A stretch of 14,522 nucleotides of DNA. It comes from an uncultured Eubacteriales bacterium (lineage in GTDB: Bacteria; Bacillota; Clostridia; Tissierellales; Peptoniphilaceae). Location of the stretch: assembly GCA_902488815.1 (NCBI GenBank), contig CABTXP010000031.1, forward strand, positions 1 to 14,522. The letters run 5' to 3'. The notes under the pieces were generated by a model. It was not told the origin of the DNA and searched no databases. It worked only from the letters and a program-made list of their open reading frames with translations. This document shows, in pieces, positions 13,946 through 14,522 of the stretch. Made by a program: the position numbers and the translations under genes. The first letter of the stretch is position 1. Each line of letters opens with the position of its first letter.

Positions 13946-13978
13946 CATAAAAATAAGGACACCTTTATGAAAGGTGCC
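13946..13978 (-). terminator. Intrinsic terminator for the minus-strand ABC ATPase gene
   Basis: Read on the minus strand, GGCACCTTT pairs with AAAGGTGTCC (one bulged base) around CAT, followed by TTATTTTTATG. It lies 46 bases beyond the ATPase stop codon. Confidence 0.8.
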
Positions 13979-14023
13979 ATTATTATACAAATTTTAAAAT
14001 ATGGTCGTTAAGTAAAATATATA

Positions 14024-14522
14024 TTATTGGCTTAGAGATAATTTGCCTTCTTTTAAAATAAAAACTTTTTTTACATATTTAGCAAATTCACTATTATGTG
14101 TAACTACAACTATTGTTTTTCCAAAATTATCATTCAAATATTTTAGCATTCTAATTATCTGTTCTGTATTTGCACTATCCAAATTCCCGGTAGGCTCATC
14201 AGCAAAAATGATGTCCGGATCATTCATTAATGATCTAATTATAGCTACTCTTTGTAGTTCTCCACCGGAAATTTCATAAGAGTATTTATTATAAATATTA
14301 TATAACCCAAATTCTTCTAAATATTTTAATGCTTTATTTTTAGATTCCTCTGAAGATTTCTTAGCTATAAGGCTTGGCAGTATGATATTATCCAATATGT
14401 TTATTGACGGTAATATTTTAAAATCCTGAAAAACATATCCTATTTTATTTTTTCTAAGTTTTGCAACCTCAGAAAAAGTTATTTTTCTGATACTTTTTCC
14501 GAAAAATAATACTTCTCCTGAA
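14024..14522 (-). CDS. ABC transporter ATP-binding protein (MacB/LolD/FtsE-like), 5' end cut off
   Basis: ATPase subunit of an ABC transporter of the MacB/LolD/bacitracin-export type. The reading frame is open to the window edge, giving 165 residues that begin after Walker A with SGEVLFFGKSI. Visible features are Q-loop IGYVFQDFKILPSINILDNI, signature ISGGELQR, Walker B DIIFADEPTGNLDS and the switch histidine in VVVTHNSEFAKY. ADEPTGNLDS is characteristic of this subfamily, whose members usually pair with a FtsX/MacB-like permease. A TTG at 14395 is internal, not the start. It is very AT-rich compared with the exporter genes at 9343-12817. The permease partner is outside the window, so substrate is unknown. 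Confidence 0.93.
   Translation of the reverse strand, partial: SGEVLFFGKSIRKITFSEVAKLRKNKIGYVFQDFKILPSINILDNIILPSLIAKKSSEESKNKALKYLEEFGLYNIYNKYSYEISGGELQRVAIIRSLMNDPDIIFADEPTGNLDSANTEQIIRMLKYLNDNFGKTIVVVTHNSEFAKYVKKVFILKEGKLSLSQ

Noticed and set aside
14024..14395. Treating TTG at 14395 as the start of the right-edge ATPase
   Set aside because: The frame remains open upstream with conserved Q-loop sequence, so the true start is outside the window.
1..14522. CRISPR array, tRNA, rRNA or insertion sequence
   Set aside because: No regularly spaced repeats, tRNA-like cloverleaf, rRNA segments or transposase-like proteins were seen on either strand.

Overview
The window comes from a low-GC, Gram-positive-type bacterium (Firmicutes/Clostridia-like, possibly Tissierellia; this is inference). 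The grounds are strong GGAGG ribosome-binding sites, frequent AGA and ATA codons, a Sua5–RpiB–Upp–TagO housekeeping order resembling the ywlC…rpiB…upp region of Firmicutes, and a paired ABC exporter of the BmrC/BmrD type. No rRNA, tRNA, CRISPR array, transposase or integrase is visible.

Layout. Positions 1-2775 (minus strand) are a housekeeping operon: sua5, rpiB, upp and a left-truncated tagO/wecA. Positions 2984-4880 (plus) hold a HerA-like DUF853 ATPase and a small membrane protein, closed by an intrinsic terminator. Positions 5143-9311 form a very AT-rich defence island (10 of 60 bases are G/C at 6421-6480, against 34 of 60 at 3241-3300). Positions 9343-12817 (minus) encode a heterodimeric ABC exporter. 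Positions 12818-13224 hold a promoter and a long leader ending in a terminator ahead of a YitT-family membrane protein. At the right edge is a truncated MacB/LolD-like ABC ATPase on the minus strand.

Defence island. One gene closely resembles the restriction enzyme HhaI (GCGC), and a convergent gene closely resembles its cognate methyltransferase M.HhaI, with catalytic Cys81, Glu119 and Arg165 at the same numbers. A second, different cytosine-5 methyltransferase lies upstream of the endonuclease and overlaps it by 8 bases. The M.HhaI-like gene is followed by an overlapping small gene of unknown function. It is divergent from an abortive-infection (Abi_C) protein carrying an R-x6-H motif like that of HEPN RNases.

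Regulation is the most unusual part. The M.HhaI-like gene has a perfect TTGACA-17-TATAAT promoter. Its leader carries an 11-bp palindrome containing two GCGC sites, the only GCGC sites between about 4.2 and 10.1 kb. Two related inverted repeats, centred 31 bp apart, sit between it and the Abi gene. The other methyltransferase promoter also carries two inverted repeats. No separate controller (C) protein is encoded, so how endonuclease and methyltransferase levels are set is open. Methylation-sensitive control at the GCGC palindrome is an attractive, testable possibility.
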